Source: Linum tenue
Taxonomy: Eukaryota > Streptophyta > Magnoliopsida > Malpighiales > Linaceae
DNA length: 64,000 nt
Assembly (NCBI GenBank): GCA_946122785.1
Contig: CAMGYJ010000004.1
Coordinates: 9,942,150-10,006,149 of the forward strand
Direction of reading: 5' to 3'
Below the pieces are notes generated by a model. It was not told where the DNA came from. It worked only from the letters and a program-made list of their open reading frames with translations, and did no database searches. How positions within the stretch are numbered: the first letter of the stretch is position 1; each line of letters opens with the position of its first letter. Positions 22,305 to 35,440 of this stretch are shown piece by piece. Position numbers and translations under genes: made by a program.

Positions 22305-25300
22305 TCAAGTTGGCGGTGACATCTCAATTTGAATCCCTAACTTGCACAACAACTCTTTCAAACGAAATCTGTCCAGTCCCTTGGTGAACAGATTAGCCTT
22401 TTGCTCCACAGTTCCAACATGCTCAAGCTTAATCAAACCACTCTTAATCCTTTCTCTTGTAACATGCATATCAATCTCAATATGTTTTGTTCTTTCATGG
22501 AACACATGATTCTCTGCAATGTGAATTGCTGATCTGTTATCACAATATATAAGGATTGGTAAGGGTACCAGAACTGTCAGTTCTGCAAGTAGCCGTTTGA
22601 GCCATTGAACTTCACAAACAAGATGTGCCAAAGCCCTGTACTCCGCTTCTAATGAGGATGTGGATACCGGTGTCTGCTTGGTTTTCCATGTGAGAAGGGA
22701 TATGCCCAGAAAAGGTACAGTAACCCGTTATGGACCTCCTAGTGTCAGGGTAGCTAGCCCAATCAGAGTCACTATATCCACTAAGCTTCAAGTCTGCATT
22801 GGTCTTAAAATGTATGCCTTGCCCTGGTGCAGTCTTCAAATATCTAAGAACCCTATAAGCTGCCTGCAAGTGTTCTTGGCAGGGGTTCTTCTGATATTGA
22901 CATAGTTGCTGCACTGGGAATGCTATGTCAGGCCTGGTAATGGTAAGGTAATGAAGCCTTCCAATCAGCCTCCTATAGCATTCTGCATCTTCTAATGGTG
23001 TTCCATTTGCCACCAGCTTGACCTTTGTATCAAAAGGAGACTTACACCCTTTAGCTTCCAAGTATCCTGTGTCCTTAAGTAGTTCAATACAATATTTCCT
23101 TTGGCATATACTCATCCCTTCTGCATTTCTACTCACTTCCAGACCTAGGAAGTATTTTAAGGGTCCTAATAGCTTGATCTTAAATTCCTTACTCAGGGCC
23201 AGTTTCACTTGGTCAATGTCCTTATGAAAATCCCCATCTAGGATTATGTCATCTACATAGACCAAGAGCACTACAACTCTTCCATGTGTCCATTTGGTGA
23301 AGACAGAATAATCAGAAGCTGCCTGTGCAAACCCTTGTTTCATAAGTGACCTTGCCAGCTTGGCAAACCATTGCCTTGAAGCCTGTTTGAGGCCGTACAA
23401 GGATTTCTTCAATCTGCAAGCCATCTTCTGTCCATTAGAGTTAGGTACCTTAACTCCCAGAGGAATCTTCATGTACACTTACTCCTCCAAATCACCATGA
23501 AGAAATGCATTTGACACATCAAGTTGTTCTAAGACCCAATGCTTCACTGTTGCAACTGCCAAAAAGACTTTTACAGAGTTGATTTTTGCAACAGGTGAGA
23601 ATGTGTCTAGAAAATCAATCCCATAGATATGGGAGAATCCTTTTGCCACAAGTCTTGCCTTTTCTCTTTCAACTCCTCCATCAGGCTTCAACTTCAGTTT
23701 GAATACCCACTTGTTACCAATTGCCTTCTTCCCTTCTGGCAGTGGGACAATGTCCCAAGTTTGGCTTTCTTCAAATGAGTATATCTCATTATTGACTGGC
23801 CTATTCCACTTATCACTTTTAATAGCTTCATAGTATGAAGTTGGTTCTACCATATTAACCACACTTAAAGCATATGTCCTATCTTCTGAACTCAAGGTAT
23901 CAACATTCAAGCAGACTGGATGTCTCAAACATGCATTAGATTTCTTAAAACCACCAAACTGCAGAGAAGGGTCTAGTTCAAAATCTTTATACCTTGCTAG
24001 AAGATTGACTTTTCTAGGTGGCCTTCCTCCCTTAGCCACCTCTTCATCATCTGGATCAAAGTCTTGCTGAGACATCAACTCTTCTTCATCTGCATCAAAG
24101 TACTCATAATGGTCTGCAACATAAGGAACTAATGAAGAGAATGGCTCCTCCTCAGTTTTCCCCCCTTCATCGTAGGATGAATGATCCTGAGGAGGGGAAG
24201 AAGAAGTAGATGGCTGTGATGAAGGAATGACAATAGAAGGGAAAGAATAAGGGTGTTGGGGAGATTGGGAAGAGGTAGCAGGTAAGGGTTCTGTTGGATC
24301 ATGGCTAGGATCATGTTTAAATGGTAAGATGTCTTCATAGAAAATGACATTTCGAGAAACAAAAACTTCTCTAGTGTTAATATCCAGTAGCTTATACCCT
24401 TTGACACCAGCAGGTAGGCTAAGAAGGATACATTGCTTAGCTCTAGGTGCAAATTTTGTTCTACCTTGAGCAAGTGTACTGGCATAGCATAAACACCCAA
24501 AAATCCTCAAGTTCCCAAGGAAACGAGGCTGATCAAAGAGGATTTCATAAGGAGATTTGGTTTTAAGAAGAGGTGTGGGAATTCTGTTAATAGGATAGAC
24601 AACATGGAGTATGCAGTCACTCCAGAATTCAAGAGGAATGCCAGATTGAAATTTTAGGGATCTGGCCACATTTAAAATGTGTTGGTGTTTACTTTCCACT
24701 CTTCCATTATATTCTGGTGTTTGAACACAGGAAACCTGATGTTCTATACCCTCAGCAGCAAAGAACTCACACATTTCAAACTCCTTTCCCTGATCACTTA
24801 TGATAATTTTAACTGTCTTCCCAAACTGGTTCTTAACCAGATGGCAGAAACCCTGTAAAACCCCCTTGCTTCACTTTTATGATGCATCAAATAGACCCAC
24901 ACAACTCTAGAGCAATCATCAACCACAGTGAGGAAATAACTAAAACCATCATAAGAAGTAACAGACAGAGGTCCCCATATATCCACATGAACCAAATGAA
25001 AAACATCAGGTGCAATGTTGGTACTAACCGGAAAAGGCAAATTCTTATGTTTGAACAATTGGCAAACTTCACAGTGTTTGATTCTATCACTAGTTACATC
25101 AGGAGAGGTATGATGAATCAAAGAAATCCTATCATGGCCTGGATGTCCTAGTCTGCAATGCCATAGGTCAAGCTATTGAGGTTGAAAGTTGAATAAGGTG
25201 GCTGCAAGGTGTGGAGGTGATGAATGAAGGGTCTTGGACTGGCTAGGTGTGAAGGTGAGTTGATAGAGCCCCCTAGTTTCTTTTGCCAAACCAATCTTCT

Positions 25301-25628
25301 TCATGTTTAGAAGGTCCGGGATATGACAATGATCAGATTGGTAAAGTAATGAGATTGGGAAGTCTTTGGTGAGCTTGCTAACAGAAACTAGGTTGAATGT
25401 AAAGCTTGGAACAAACAAAACATCATTAAGGAACAAACCAGTAGGTAACTTGACTGTCCCTATATGAGTAACAAGGACTTTTGTACTATTTGGGAGATAA
25501 ACAGAGGTATCAACAACTTGTTTAGACTCACTGAACAAGGATTGACTATAGGCTATATGATCTGAAGCCCCTGTATCAAGTATCCATATGCCTAGATTAT
25601 CAAGACTACAGTTTTGGGCTGAGGACAT
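22305..25628 (-). pseudogene. Copia element 2 pol (protease, integrase, RT, RNase H)
   Basis: In order on the minus strand: protease with the active site WILDTGASDHI (near 25590), GAG-pre-integrase and integrase (25121-24798: HVDIWGPLSVTSYDG, VVDDCSRVVWVY; then [14 protein letters not shown]), proline/serine linker, RT ([27 protein letters not shown], then YGLKQASRQWF and LVYVDDII) and RNase H (SDSDWASYPDTRRS; FHERTKHIEIDMHV). Breaks are in-frame stops near 25173 and 23479 and frameshifts near 24785 and 22650. Pol would copy and integrate the element, but this copy is disabled. Long open stretches (431 and 288 codons) suggest moderate age. Confidence 0.88.
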
Positions 25629-25703
25629 GACATATTTACTTGAGTGATTGAGAAAAGGTGCTAGGAATTGAGAAACTGATTAGGCTTGATGGTTAATGGA
25701 TGG

Positions 25704-26723
25704 TTAGGCAGGTGGAGAGGGTGTTGTGTTAGTACCAACTTGCATAAGATACCTAAGTCTATTCATTTCTTCTGCTGTAAAACTTGGTGGTGCCTGAGCT
25801 ACACTCCCCTCACTGGAGAATCCTCCCTCCGACTGTGTCTCATTAGATCCAGGTTGTGTGACTGAACCAACAAACCTAGGAGTGCTAGAACTTGAATTGG
25901 ACCCTGAGTTTGACCCAGTACCATCTTTCTGATAAGACTGCTTCTTCTTCAATTTGTAGCAGTCCTTTATATTATGATTCCTCATTTTGAAAAATCTGCA
26001 AAACTTCCTGCCCTGCTTTCCTTGATTAGATTCCCTTCCTTGCTCTCCCTCAACTGCTAGAGCTAGGGTCTGTGATCTTCTCCCTCCATTTGTGTTGTCA
26101 CCTTTCAAATTCTACTCATGTTGTAAAAGATCATCCACAGCTGTTGACACAGTTGGCAAAGGTTTCTGCATCAATAACTGTGTTTTCACAACATCATAAG
26201 ATGAGTTCAAACCCCTTAGAAAACGAATCAAATAATCTGTTTCTTGCTTCTGAACAAACGCTGCCACTGCATCACATGGGTTTGGGTTTCCAGGTGCACA
26301 GGCACAGGGAACAATTGGATTGTACTCAACATACTCCTCCCACAACCCTTTCACTTCTGTGTAGTACCGAATGATAGACTTTGAACCCTGCTTACAAGCA
26401 ATAATCTCATCTTCTAGATTAGTGATCCTAAGAGCATTTGGTAGCCCAAATCTCCTCTTCAAATCATCCCAGAGGGCCTTAGCATTACTATGAGTACGGA
26501 TTGATATCCTTATATCCTTCTGAAGAGAGTTTTGAATCCAACATAGCACAAGGGTGTTACAAGCATCCCATATTCCAAACATATTGGAATCTCGTGATGG
26601 CATAGGTATGGATCCATCAATAAATCCTATCTTATGCTTAGTTTTTAGAACAACTTGCATAGATCTACTCCACATACTGTAATTAGGCCCATCAAACAGC
26701 TCAGCAACAAGAGATATGGACAT
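25704..26723 (-). pseudogene. Copia element 2 gag
   Basis: A 203-codon N-terminal segment (MSISLVAELFDGPNYSMWSR start, then LGLPNALRI-like and FLRGLNSSYDVVK motifs) is followed, after one in-frame TAG at 26112-26114, by the C-terminal part in the same frame. The zinc knuckle is altered: CRFFKMRNHNIKDC lacks the second Cys and the Gly before His of the usual C-x2-C-x4-H-x4-C. The gag therefore has both a stop and a damaged knuckle. Confidence 0.85.
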
Positions 26724-26932
26724 ATTCTCGTTTGGGTTGAGATAATAAGGGTTACCAAACGTAATCGTCTAATTATGAGCAGTCTCTTGGTTGAATGAGC
26801 CAAATTGCAGGTTCATTGGAGATCCATTCACGTTTACTCCTGAGCTCCCTGATTCGCGAGTGTTTCCTCCTGGGGTTGCTGGGCCAACCGTGGCGGTGCG
26901 ATCTGGGAAACCCTCTCACTACTCTGATACCA

Positions 26933-27843
26933 TATGAATTTTGTAGAGTGATTTTGTGAAAGAGAAGCACAAGCTTTCTGCTGAGTTCTCTGTTCCTTTT
27001 TATAGCAGCAAAATCAAATTAACCAGCTAGTACAGGTGTCTCGTTTCTACTGGCCATTAGCATCATAAACTACTGTTTGCTTAACGGCTAATAAACAGAA
27101 AGGAAAACGTCGCCGTAGAGACGTCACCGTAGAGACTTACATAATGAAAGGCATAACATAAGAAACGTCCTTGCTCATGAAACGTTTCTTCACTTCTTCT
27201 TCTTCCCCTGTTAATCCTTGCTGCAACAGTAGGGGTGGGCAACCGGTTCGGTAAACCCGAACCAAACCGAAACCGAATTAAACTGAACCGAAACTGAACT
27301 AATGTTATTCGTTCGGAATTCGGAAGAAAAATATGGATATTTCGGAAATCAGGGTTCTTTCAACCGAACCGAATTTCCGAATTTCCGACCGAAAAACCGA
27401 AATACTATAATTGCAAGCTCAAATGGTGGATTTTACCGAAATACTATAATTGCAAGCTCAAATGGTGGATTTTTATGTTTGTATTTGTTTTTAGTCTTAA
27501 ATATTTGAAATGTTTTATGACTTATGTGTTGAAAAGTTTGATTTTATAATTGATGATGCATATAATTACATATTTATTATATTTATTAAGGGTGAAAAAT
27601 AATTTAGAAGTGAGAAAATACAAGTAGCCTCTCAATTTCGGTTTTGTGTATAAAACCGAACCGAACCAAATTATAATTAGGTTTAAACCGACCGAACCGA
27701 ATTTTAATTCGGTTCGAATTCGGTTTGGGGTTTGAGAGAATTCGGGGACCCGGTATTCATAAATTCGGTTCGGTCGAACCGAACCGACGAATGCCCACCC
27801 CTATGCATCAGGACATGCTATACTACTTGATCCATGACTGTTA
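26933..27843 (-). repeat. Copia element 2 5' LTR, interrupted by a hAT insertion
   Basis: It matches 21982-22297 on both sides of the insertion 27230-27803. One short extra duplication is seen ('gtagagacgtcacc' near 27113-27130). Confidence 0.85.
27230..27803. mobile_element. hAT-type non-autonomous element
   Basis: Terminal inverted repeat TAGGGGTGGGCA, complemented at the right end (TGCCCACCCCTA). The 8-bp target duplication is TGCAACAG (27222-27229) and TGCATCAG (27804-27811), one mismatch. Length 574 bp. The interior is rich in CGGTT/AACCG words near both ends and holds a 38-bp tandem duplication near 27395-27475. Both support a hAT MITE. Confidence 0.85.
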
Positions 27844-27848
27844 CTGTT

Positions 27849-28085
27849 TGGGATTTGGTTGGAGATGACATAATTGAAGCTATTGGATCATTCTTTGATA
27901 CAAGTTACATGCATAACGAATTAATTCGACTGTGCTTGCTCTAATACCTAAGGTACGTACTAGCAGCTGATCTCATGAAATTTTTCGGACCAATATTATT
28001 TGTTATGTTTTGTACAAATGCATTGCCAAAATTTTGGCAAATAGGTTGTCCATAGTCTTGTCTAGTGTAATCATGGATCAAATCC
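27849..28085 (+). pseudogene. LINE RT remnant, 3' half
   Basis: It continues the LINE of 21270-21981 beyond copia element 2: WDLVGDDIIEAIGSFF, then YVLYKCIAKILANRLS and VLSSVIMDQ, typical of L1 RT. The rest of the LINE is lost. Confidence 0.75.
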
Positions 28086-28616
28086 ACGAATCCAAATGAC
28101 ATCCAAGCATTGGACTAATATGCAAAATTTGATAAATTTAGGTACTAAAATGTCATAAGGAAAAATGTTAGGTACGGAAATATAATTTTCTATTGATATT
28201 TTTCGTATAAAAATAATTTTTAGGTACCAAAATGTAAATTATAAAGGCATATGTACCAAACCGGAATTTACCATTTGAATAAAATGAATTGTATTTAAAT
28301 GAATTTGGATTAGATAGATAATTTGGTGGATGAATTGGATTCATCGATATGAATCCCAATTGCCACCTCTACTACCAATACATGAATTCAATACATTTGC
28401 CACCTCTACTTGAATCCAAGTTGAGAGCCAAAATTTCTAAGCAACTAGACTACAACAAAGAAAACTGAAGCAAAGCTACCGATGTAGCACCACGTATAAG
28501 CTATACCGTAAGTATCTAAGTTAATTAAATGATTAACAAAGATCTGATCACTCTTTGGTTACTTTGATCCTTCAACTTTCTTCTTGTCCATCCAAGCCCT
28601 TCATTAATTCTAACAT
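28086..28616. other. AT-rich spacer
   Basis: No coding region is recognised. Words such as GGTAC(T/C)AAAATGT recur near 28141 and 28223, hinting at an old repeat. Nothing more can be supported. Confidence 0.35.
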
Positions 28617-28621
28617 AAGAC

Positions 28622-28933
28622 GGTTAACTTATGGAAACTTAAATGACACAAACCGATTTAACGTCGTATCCCTGGAATGCCAGGACTAATCCACGGGAGA
28701 GTTAGAACTCTCCAAGATGCAAAATCCACTAGGTTTCGTTGAGTTCTGTCGGTCATACACACAAAGTATAAATACCCCAATCCCATAACCCTAGCACGTC
28801 TACTCTCACTCATGCAGGATGCATGGGCTCGACATTGGGCTAGAACCCAATCTATCTACCGTCCACAACTTACACGTCCACAAATATATACATAACAGCC
28901 CAACTACTCCAACTGGACATATACTGCTCAACA
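28622..28933 (-). repeat. Copia element 3 3' LTR
   Basis: 312 bp; the polypurine tract (minus strand TTTGGGGAGGT) lies immediately inside. Confidence 0.9.
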
Positions 28934-28935
28934 AC

Positions 28936-31900
28936 CTCCCCAAATTGATGCTGGTGCCTAAGCATCAATTTGTGAGACAGGTACCAATGCCGAGCATTTG
29001 TGAAAGACTTCGTAAATAGATCTGCCAACTGATCCTCCGTCCAAACATAGTGAAGGTGAATCGAGCCATCCCGAACTAAATCCTGGACATAGTGAACATG
29101 GAGCTCGATGTGCTTCGTACGATCATGCAACACTGGATTAATAGCTATCTGGATGGCACTCGTATTGTCCACGAACAACTCCAACGGCAGACAACATGAT
29201 ACACCGAATTCCTCTAAGATTCGACGAAGCCACACCATCTCGGAGGAGACATCAGACATAGCACGATACATCAGACAACACACCATCCAGTCGTGGAGCG
29301 ACGAGTGTCGATACATCCTGCAAAATCAGAATCCAAAAAAGCACGGAGAACAGGTGAACCAGTAGCAGGAAAGAACATACCGACATCACGAGTACCTTGC
29401 AGGTACCTTAAAATCCGATGTGCAACAGCGAGATGCTCTACTCGTGGCTCAGCCATATACTGGCTAACAATCTGAACAACATACGATATGTCGGGCTTAG
29501 TCGCGGATAGGTAGATAAGACTGCCCACCAGGTTGTGATAAGCCGAACCATTTGGAATTGAATCCCTCGATGTACGACTGAGCTTCAAGTTTAACTCCAT
29601 GGGTGTGCTAACTGGCTTACAATCTTCAAAATTATGCTCACTCAAAAGATCCCCGATGTACTTGCGCTGACTAAGTAGTAATCCACGAGAGCTGCGAGAT
29701 ACTTCAAGGCCAAGAAAATATGTCAGGTCACCCAAGTCCTTCAAGCTGAACGCCAAGTGTAGTCCCTGTTTGAGCTGTCGAATACCCAACTCATCATCCC
29801 TTGTAATGACCATGTCATCAACATACAATAATAGAGCTACAATCCCTGCCGCCGATGACTTCGTGAACAAGGACGAATCATTGAGGCTTTGCTGAAAGCC
29901 CATCTGTAACACAGTAGCCTGAAATTTCTCAAACCAGGCCCTAGGAGCCTGTTTGAGACCATATAAGGACCGATGAAGTAGACACACCTAATCCGGGGTA
30001 CCGATGGTGTAGCTAGGGGGCCTCTCCAAATACACAACCTCCTTGAGATCTCTATGAAGAAATGCATTCTTCACGTCTAACTGAAATAGAGGCCACCAAC
30101 GAAACGCGTCAATAACAAGAAGAGTACGAACTGTAGACATCTTTGCAATCGGTGCAAAAGTCTCACCATAATCCACCCCAAACTCCTGAGTGTATTCCTG
30201 AGCAACAAGATGTGCCCGACAGCGGTCAACAGAACCATCCGGTAGCATTTTGACTGCATACAACCTACGACAGCCAACAAAAGGAACATCCGGAGGGGGG
30301 TCACGGAACCAACGTCCACGTGTGATTAGCATGCAACGCGTCAAATTCTATGTTCATGGCCTTATCCCATATTGGATTTCCCTTGGCCTGTTTATAACTA
30401 GTGGGAACAATAATTGCATCCACTCCATACGTAACAAATTCATCATAACGAATAGGAAGTTGCCCTTGAGTTGTGCGGTCACTTCGGCGAGGAGCAGGGT
30501 GCTCATCGGGTGTCGATTCAGGGGATGATGGTGCTGAAGTGGTCATGGTCGAGGATGATGATCCCGACCCAGCAGACGGTGTGGGTGAGTAAGAGGAGCT
30601 GCTCTCAGTGCAAGGCGGAGATGACGGGGTAGGCAAGGGGGGAAGATCGGGGCTGGCAGGGGGGGGGGGGGGTGTATCCTCCGGGGGCAAATCAACAAGA
30701 ACATCATCAGCCTCATCAGGGAACATAGGAGCTGATAGTAATGCGGAGAAAAACAAAGAATCGGACGAAGTAGGAGGAAAGAACCAAAAATGCTCAAAGA
30801 AGACTACAGTCGCAGCAACGCGCACACGTTGAAGAACTGGATCAAAACACAAGTAGCCTTTGTGCACATCACTGTAACCAAGAAAAGCGCAACATCCAGT
30901 TTTAGAAGACAGTTTGGTTCTCTCATGACGAGGAAGAAGTACAAAATAGAGACATCCAAAGACTCAGGGACGTGAATAGTTAGGATGATGAGAATATAGA
31001 GCAAAATACGGACATCAGTGGACACGACTTCAGGCCAAAACCGTGACGGTACATGGGATTCAAGAAGAAGTTCCCGTGTAAGCTCCATCACATGCCAGTT
31101 TTTGCGCTCCACCAACCCATTTTGCTGGGAGACACCAGGACTTGATTTCTGATATAACATACCAAGTGAGCGATTTAGGGCAAGAAGTGGAGACGAGCTG
31201 AACTCACCACCCGGGTCGGACCTCATAATCTTAACTGGAGTATCAAACTGAGTTTGAATCATTTTTAAAAATTCAGTAGCAATGGATTTAAGGTCTGACT
31301 TAAGACGTAAGAAATACACCCAAGTATATCGGGTTGCATGATCAATAAGCAAGGCAAATTACCAATACCCATGGCAAGAAACTTCAGGTGAAGGGACGTA
31401 TAAATCAGTGTGAATGATGTGAAATGGCTTAGTGATAACAGTGGAACTAGACGGAATAAGATACTGGCAGTTTTAGCTTCAACACAACTAGTGCAAGAGT
31501 GATTCAAAGGAGCAGTCACATTTTTATCACCAAGCAAAGTTTGACGAAACATAGTTTGAAGACGACCGGAATTTGGGTGACGAAGATGAGAATGCCACAA
31601 TTCCCATACATTGTCTGACACACTCGAAAAACTAACAGGTAAAGAGGGACTCAAAGGTGACACAGGACTACCGACATTCCTAGATGCAGATAGACGGTAT
31701 GATGATGGACTTGATAGTTCCTCCAAATGAAAGATCCGCCCTTTCTTACTCTCCCTTCTGATCTGCCTCTCCGCCTTCAAATCCTGCACAACACAGCCAG
31801 TTGGGGCAAACAGTTGCGAGCACCCTTGATCAGTTAACTGGCCAACAGACATAAGATTAGGAACCAACTTAGGGACATGTAGTGTATCAGATAGCTCAAC

Positions 31901-32071
31901 CGAGGCCTCTCGCACACAACCCACTCCAGTAACATCAAGCTTATTACCATCCGCAACACAAAGAGCCATATTTGTGACCGGAGTAACTTTATTCAATTTA
32001 TGAATACTGCTTGTCATATGGTTAAAACAGGCTGAATCAAGAAGCCAATGATTAATATTACCTGTCCCCTG
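28936..32071 (-). pseudogene. Copia element 3 protease-pol relic
   Basis: On the minus strand from the copia 4 junction: protease-like WLLDSACFNHMTSS (Asp kept, Gly of the usual DSG/DTG replaced), LHVPKLVPNLMSVGQLT, GAG-pre-integrase LWHSHLRHPNSGRLQ, integrase (31352-30804: YTWVYFLRLKSDL, SPGVSQQNGLVERKN), a Pro/Ser-rich linker with a G run at 30661, RT (30344-29271: YGETFAPIAKMSTV, DVKNAFLHRDLKEV; YGLKQAPRAWFEKF, LYVDDMVIT) and RNase H (STTGWCVV; DRTKHIELHVHYV). Multiple stops and shifts make it inactive. Confidence 0.85.
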
Positions 32072-32348
32072 TGAAATATTTGAGAAACGAAATAACAAAA
32101 GACACACCGATTTAACGTGGTATCCTCGTTCTTCTTGAACGAGACTAATCCACGGAGAAGACGACCCCTCTAAGTACCTCTTATTCATCGGTCTCAATCA
32201 AATCATTGAGCCGCAGCAAGCAGAAACAACAAAATATATATGGAACCCAAATTTACTACTCAGCTAGGGTTACCATACGTAGGGAGCATACAAGCCAAAG
32301 AGGAAAAGACTAATATGCCCCCACTAACACACGTGACCTACTCCTTTA
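32072..32348 (-). repeat. Copia element 4 3' LTR
   Basis: 277 bp; followed inside by a polypurine tract (minus strand CTTGCGGGGGG). Confidence 0.9.
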
Positions 32349-35300
32349 CCCCCCGCAAGCGAGGCATGCAGGTTACAAGTGCCTAGCTTGGAGAGCAGAA
32401 AGTTAAAACGGTCACTACCAAGACCCTTAGTAAAGAGATCCGCAACCTGGTCATGGGTGTCGATCTTCTGAGGCAGGATAGCTTGAGAGACAACATGATC
32501 ACGAACAAAGTAGCAGTCGAGTTCCACATGCTTAGTACGTTCGTGGAACACAGGATTGGCTGAGATATCTAACGCAGCCTGATTATCACAGTGTAAAACA
32601 GTAGGACCAAGGGTAGGGACGCCCAGATCGCGGAGTAACTCCTGTAACCAAATCACTTCACTGACAGTGTGAGCCATGGCGCGATACTCTGCTTCAGCTG
32701 ACGAACGCGCAACCACGGTTTGTTTCTTCGTGCGCCAGGACACAGGAGCAGAACCCAACATGATGAAATACCCGGAAGTGGAACGATGAGTCGTTTGACA
32801 ACCCGCCCAATCAGCATCACAATAGGCGGTTAACCGAAGATCACCTTCGGCAGGAAGGAGAATGCCTTGGCCATGTGCATTCTTCAAATACCTGAGAACC
32901 CGCTCTGCTGCAGCGACGTGGGCTGGGGTAGGAGAGTTAACAGAATGACTCAAAATGTTAACTGCATAGACGATGTCTGGGCGAGTAACTGTGAGATACT
33001 GAAGTCTCCCCACTAGCATGCGATAAGCTGAGGCATCAACTGGAGGGGAATCCAACAAAGCAGTATCATCCGGAGGCCGAGTAAGTTGGTGGTTTTGTTT
33101 GATAGGGAACGAACAAGGGCGACCACCAGTAAGACCCGCGTCCTGAAGAAGATCGAGAGTGTACTTACGCTGACACAGAACAATACCACGGGAGGAGCGA
33201 GCAACCTCGATACCCAAGAAATACTTTAAGGGTCCCAAGTTTTAAATGCCAAAACGACTATCCAAAGTAGTATTGACCTGCTCCATGAAAACAGGGTCAT
33301 TTCCGGCAAGAATCACATCATCGACGTAAATCAATGCACTCACAAACGTTTGCCCAGTCTGCCGCACAAAAAGTGAATAGTCAGATCGAGAACGAGTAAA
33401 ACCCATTTCCATGAGAGTAGATGTGAACTTCGCATACCAATTCCGAGATGCCTGCTTAAGTCCATAAATCGACTTGTTCAAACGACAAACTTGATCATCA
33501 CCAGGAGCAGCAAAACCTTGAGGAATTTTCATGTAAACTTCCTCCTCAAGGTCTCCATGCAAAAACGCATTGTTTACGTCGAGTTGGTGAACTGCCCAAC
33601 CCTTCACGGCAGCAATGGCGAGTAAACAACAAACACTGACCAACTTCGCAACAGGAGCGAAGGTGTCATGATAGTCAACTCCTTCCACCTGAGTAAAACC
33701 CTTAGCGACAAGGCGTGCCTTGTGGCGCTCGATCTCCCCATTCGGCTGGTACTTAATCTTATAAACCCACTTCGGTGTAATTGCCTACTTTCCCGGTGGC
33801 AACGGGACCAACGTCCACGTCCCATTCTCTTCCAGCGCCTTCATTTCTCGCTTCATAGCCTCCCGCCATTCAATGTAGCGGATAGCTTCATGAAAGTAAG
33901 TAGGCTCGGGGACTTTCGAGATAGCAGACAAATAAGCCCGGTGATTAATAAAAAAAGCATCATAGGTAACGTGCTTGGCCATAGGGTGAGGAATATTAGA
34001 CGGAGGCAGAACTGTATCATAGACCTCCAAATGTTTGGGAACGGAGCGCTGCCGCAAGCTCCAACGAGGGAGATCCGCAGAATCATCGCGCGAAGGAGCT
34101 TCCACAACTTCAGGAGAAGCAACCACTTCGTGATCAGCTGTTGATGAAGACTTGGCAGGAGTAGAATCAACCCTTTCCTGATCAGCCGAAACGGGAGTAA
34201 CCACTTCCACGTTAGGCACATTTGGTGCAACATGAGCTATGGGAGGCTCGGGTGTAGGCACTGCTTCTTCACGAAATTGAAAAACATGCTCAACAAACAC
34301 CACATCACGGCTAACATAGAACCGTCTCGCCTGTAAATCCCAAATTCTATAACCTTTTTGATTGGCCGGGTACCCCATAAACACAGAACGCCATCCACGT
34401 TCAGCGAATTTTGAGAGACCACTGTGAGTGTCCTTCCCGTAAGCCATGCACCCAAAAACCCGGAGATGTGAATAATCCGGCAGCTTTCCCAACAACACTT
34501 CATAGGGAGTGCGGTTTTCGATCCTTGGCTGGCAACCGATTGATGAGATAAGTGGCCGCGAGGATCGATTCTCCCCAGAAACGAAGAGGTAGACTAGCAT
34601 GGAATAGGAGTGCTCGAGCTGTCTCCAAGAGGTGCCTGTGCTTGCGCTCGACTACACCGTTCTGCTGCGGTGTATCAGTACAAGATGTTTGTAAAAAAAT
34701 ACCACGAGCCTCATAAATATCCCTTAATCGTGCTGCCTGAAATTCCATTCCGTTATCTGCTTGAATTGGCATCACTTCCTGGCCAAATTGTGTCTGCCCC
34801 ATGTTAAGAAACATCTCAAGATATCGTTCAACTTCAGATTTGTATTTCAGTAAATAAACTCAATTCGCACGACTATAATCGTCGACTATGGTGAGGAAAA
34901 ACCGAGCTCCACTCTGTGTTGGAACCTTAAAACTCCCCCAAATATCCACATGAATAAGCTGAAAACAACGACTAGTCTTGATTGTGCTTTTAGGAAAAGG
35001 AGCACGAGTCTGTTTTGCACGAATACAAGAATCACAATTCTCTATCATGCATTTATTTGGAATAGAATGAGACAAAAACTGAGTCTTGGAGTTCGACGGA
35101 TGTCTCAGCCTCGAGTGCCAAACTTCTCCCATCTTATTAACGGCGCCTGAAGCAGCCAATGCCTTCGATCCAGACTCATCAAACAGTCGAAGATAGTACA
35201 ATCCGTCCCTCAGTACTCCGCTACCAATCATCCTCTTGGAGTGTGAGTCCTGAATGACGCAAAAATCGCGCAAAAAGATCAAGGCAACGTCAAAATCTTG

Positions 35301-35381
35301 CGTCATTCTGCTCACGGAAAGGAGTTTGCATTTAAAAAGTGGTATGCTTAATACTCGACTTAATTTCATGCCGTTCATCAA
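32349..35381 (-). pseudogene. Copia element 4 pol
   Basis: Minus strand in order: end of protease (LSIPLFKCKLLSVSRM), GAG-pre-integrase (EVWHSRLRHPSNSKT), integrase zinc part and core (CDSCIRAKQTRAPFP, HVDIWGSFKVPTQSG, then DTPQQNGVVERKHRH), integrase C-terminus (FGCMAYGKDTHSG), RT ([53 protein letters not shown]) and RNase H ([32 protein letters not shown]). Breaks are in-frame stops near 34860, 33785 and 33242, and frameshifts near 35400 and 34600. The order protease-integrase-RT-RNase H is diagnostic of Ty1/copia. Confidence 0.9.
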
Positions 35382-35440
35382 CTGAACTTCCCAACTTGAG
35401 TAACTGGTATACTATCTCCATTTGGAATTTTAACCGAAAG

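Larger units (their letters stand above)
21982..27843 (-). mobile_element. Copia element 2 (non-canonical TA..TA LTRs)
   Basis: The LTRs are 21982-22297 (316 bp) and 26933-27843 (about 329 bp plus a hAT insertion). The target duplication is CTGTC (21977-21981) and CTGTT (27844-27848), one mismatch. On the minus strand the LTR starts TAACAGTCATGG and ends AATTCATA. The initiator-Met primer site TGGTATCAGAGT (26921-26932) follows, and a polypurine tract precedes 22297. All gag-pol domains are present in order, with a few stops and two frameshifts. The same family style as copia element 5 is seen in gag and LTR ends. Confidence 0.9.
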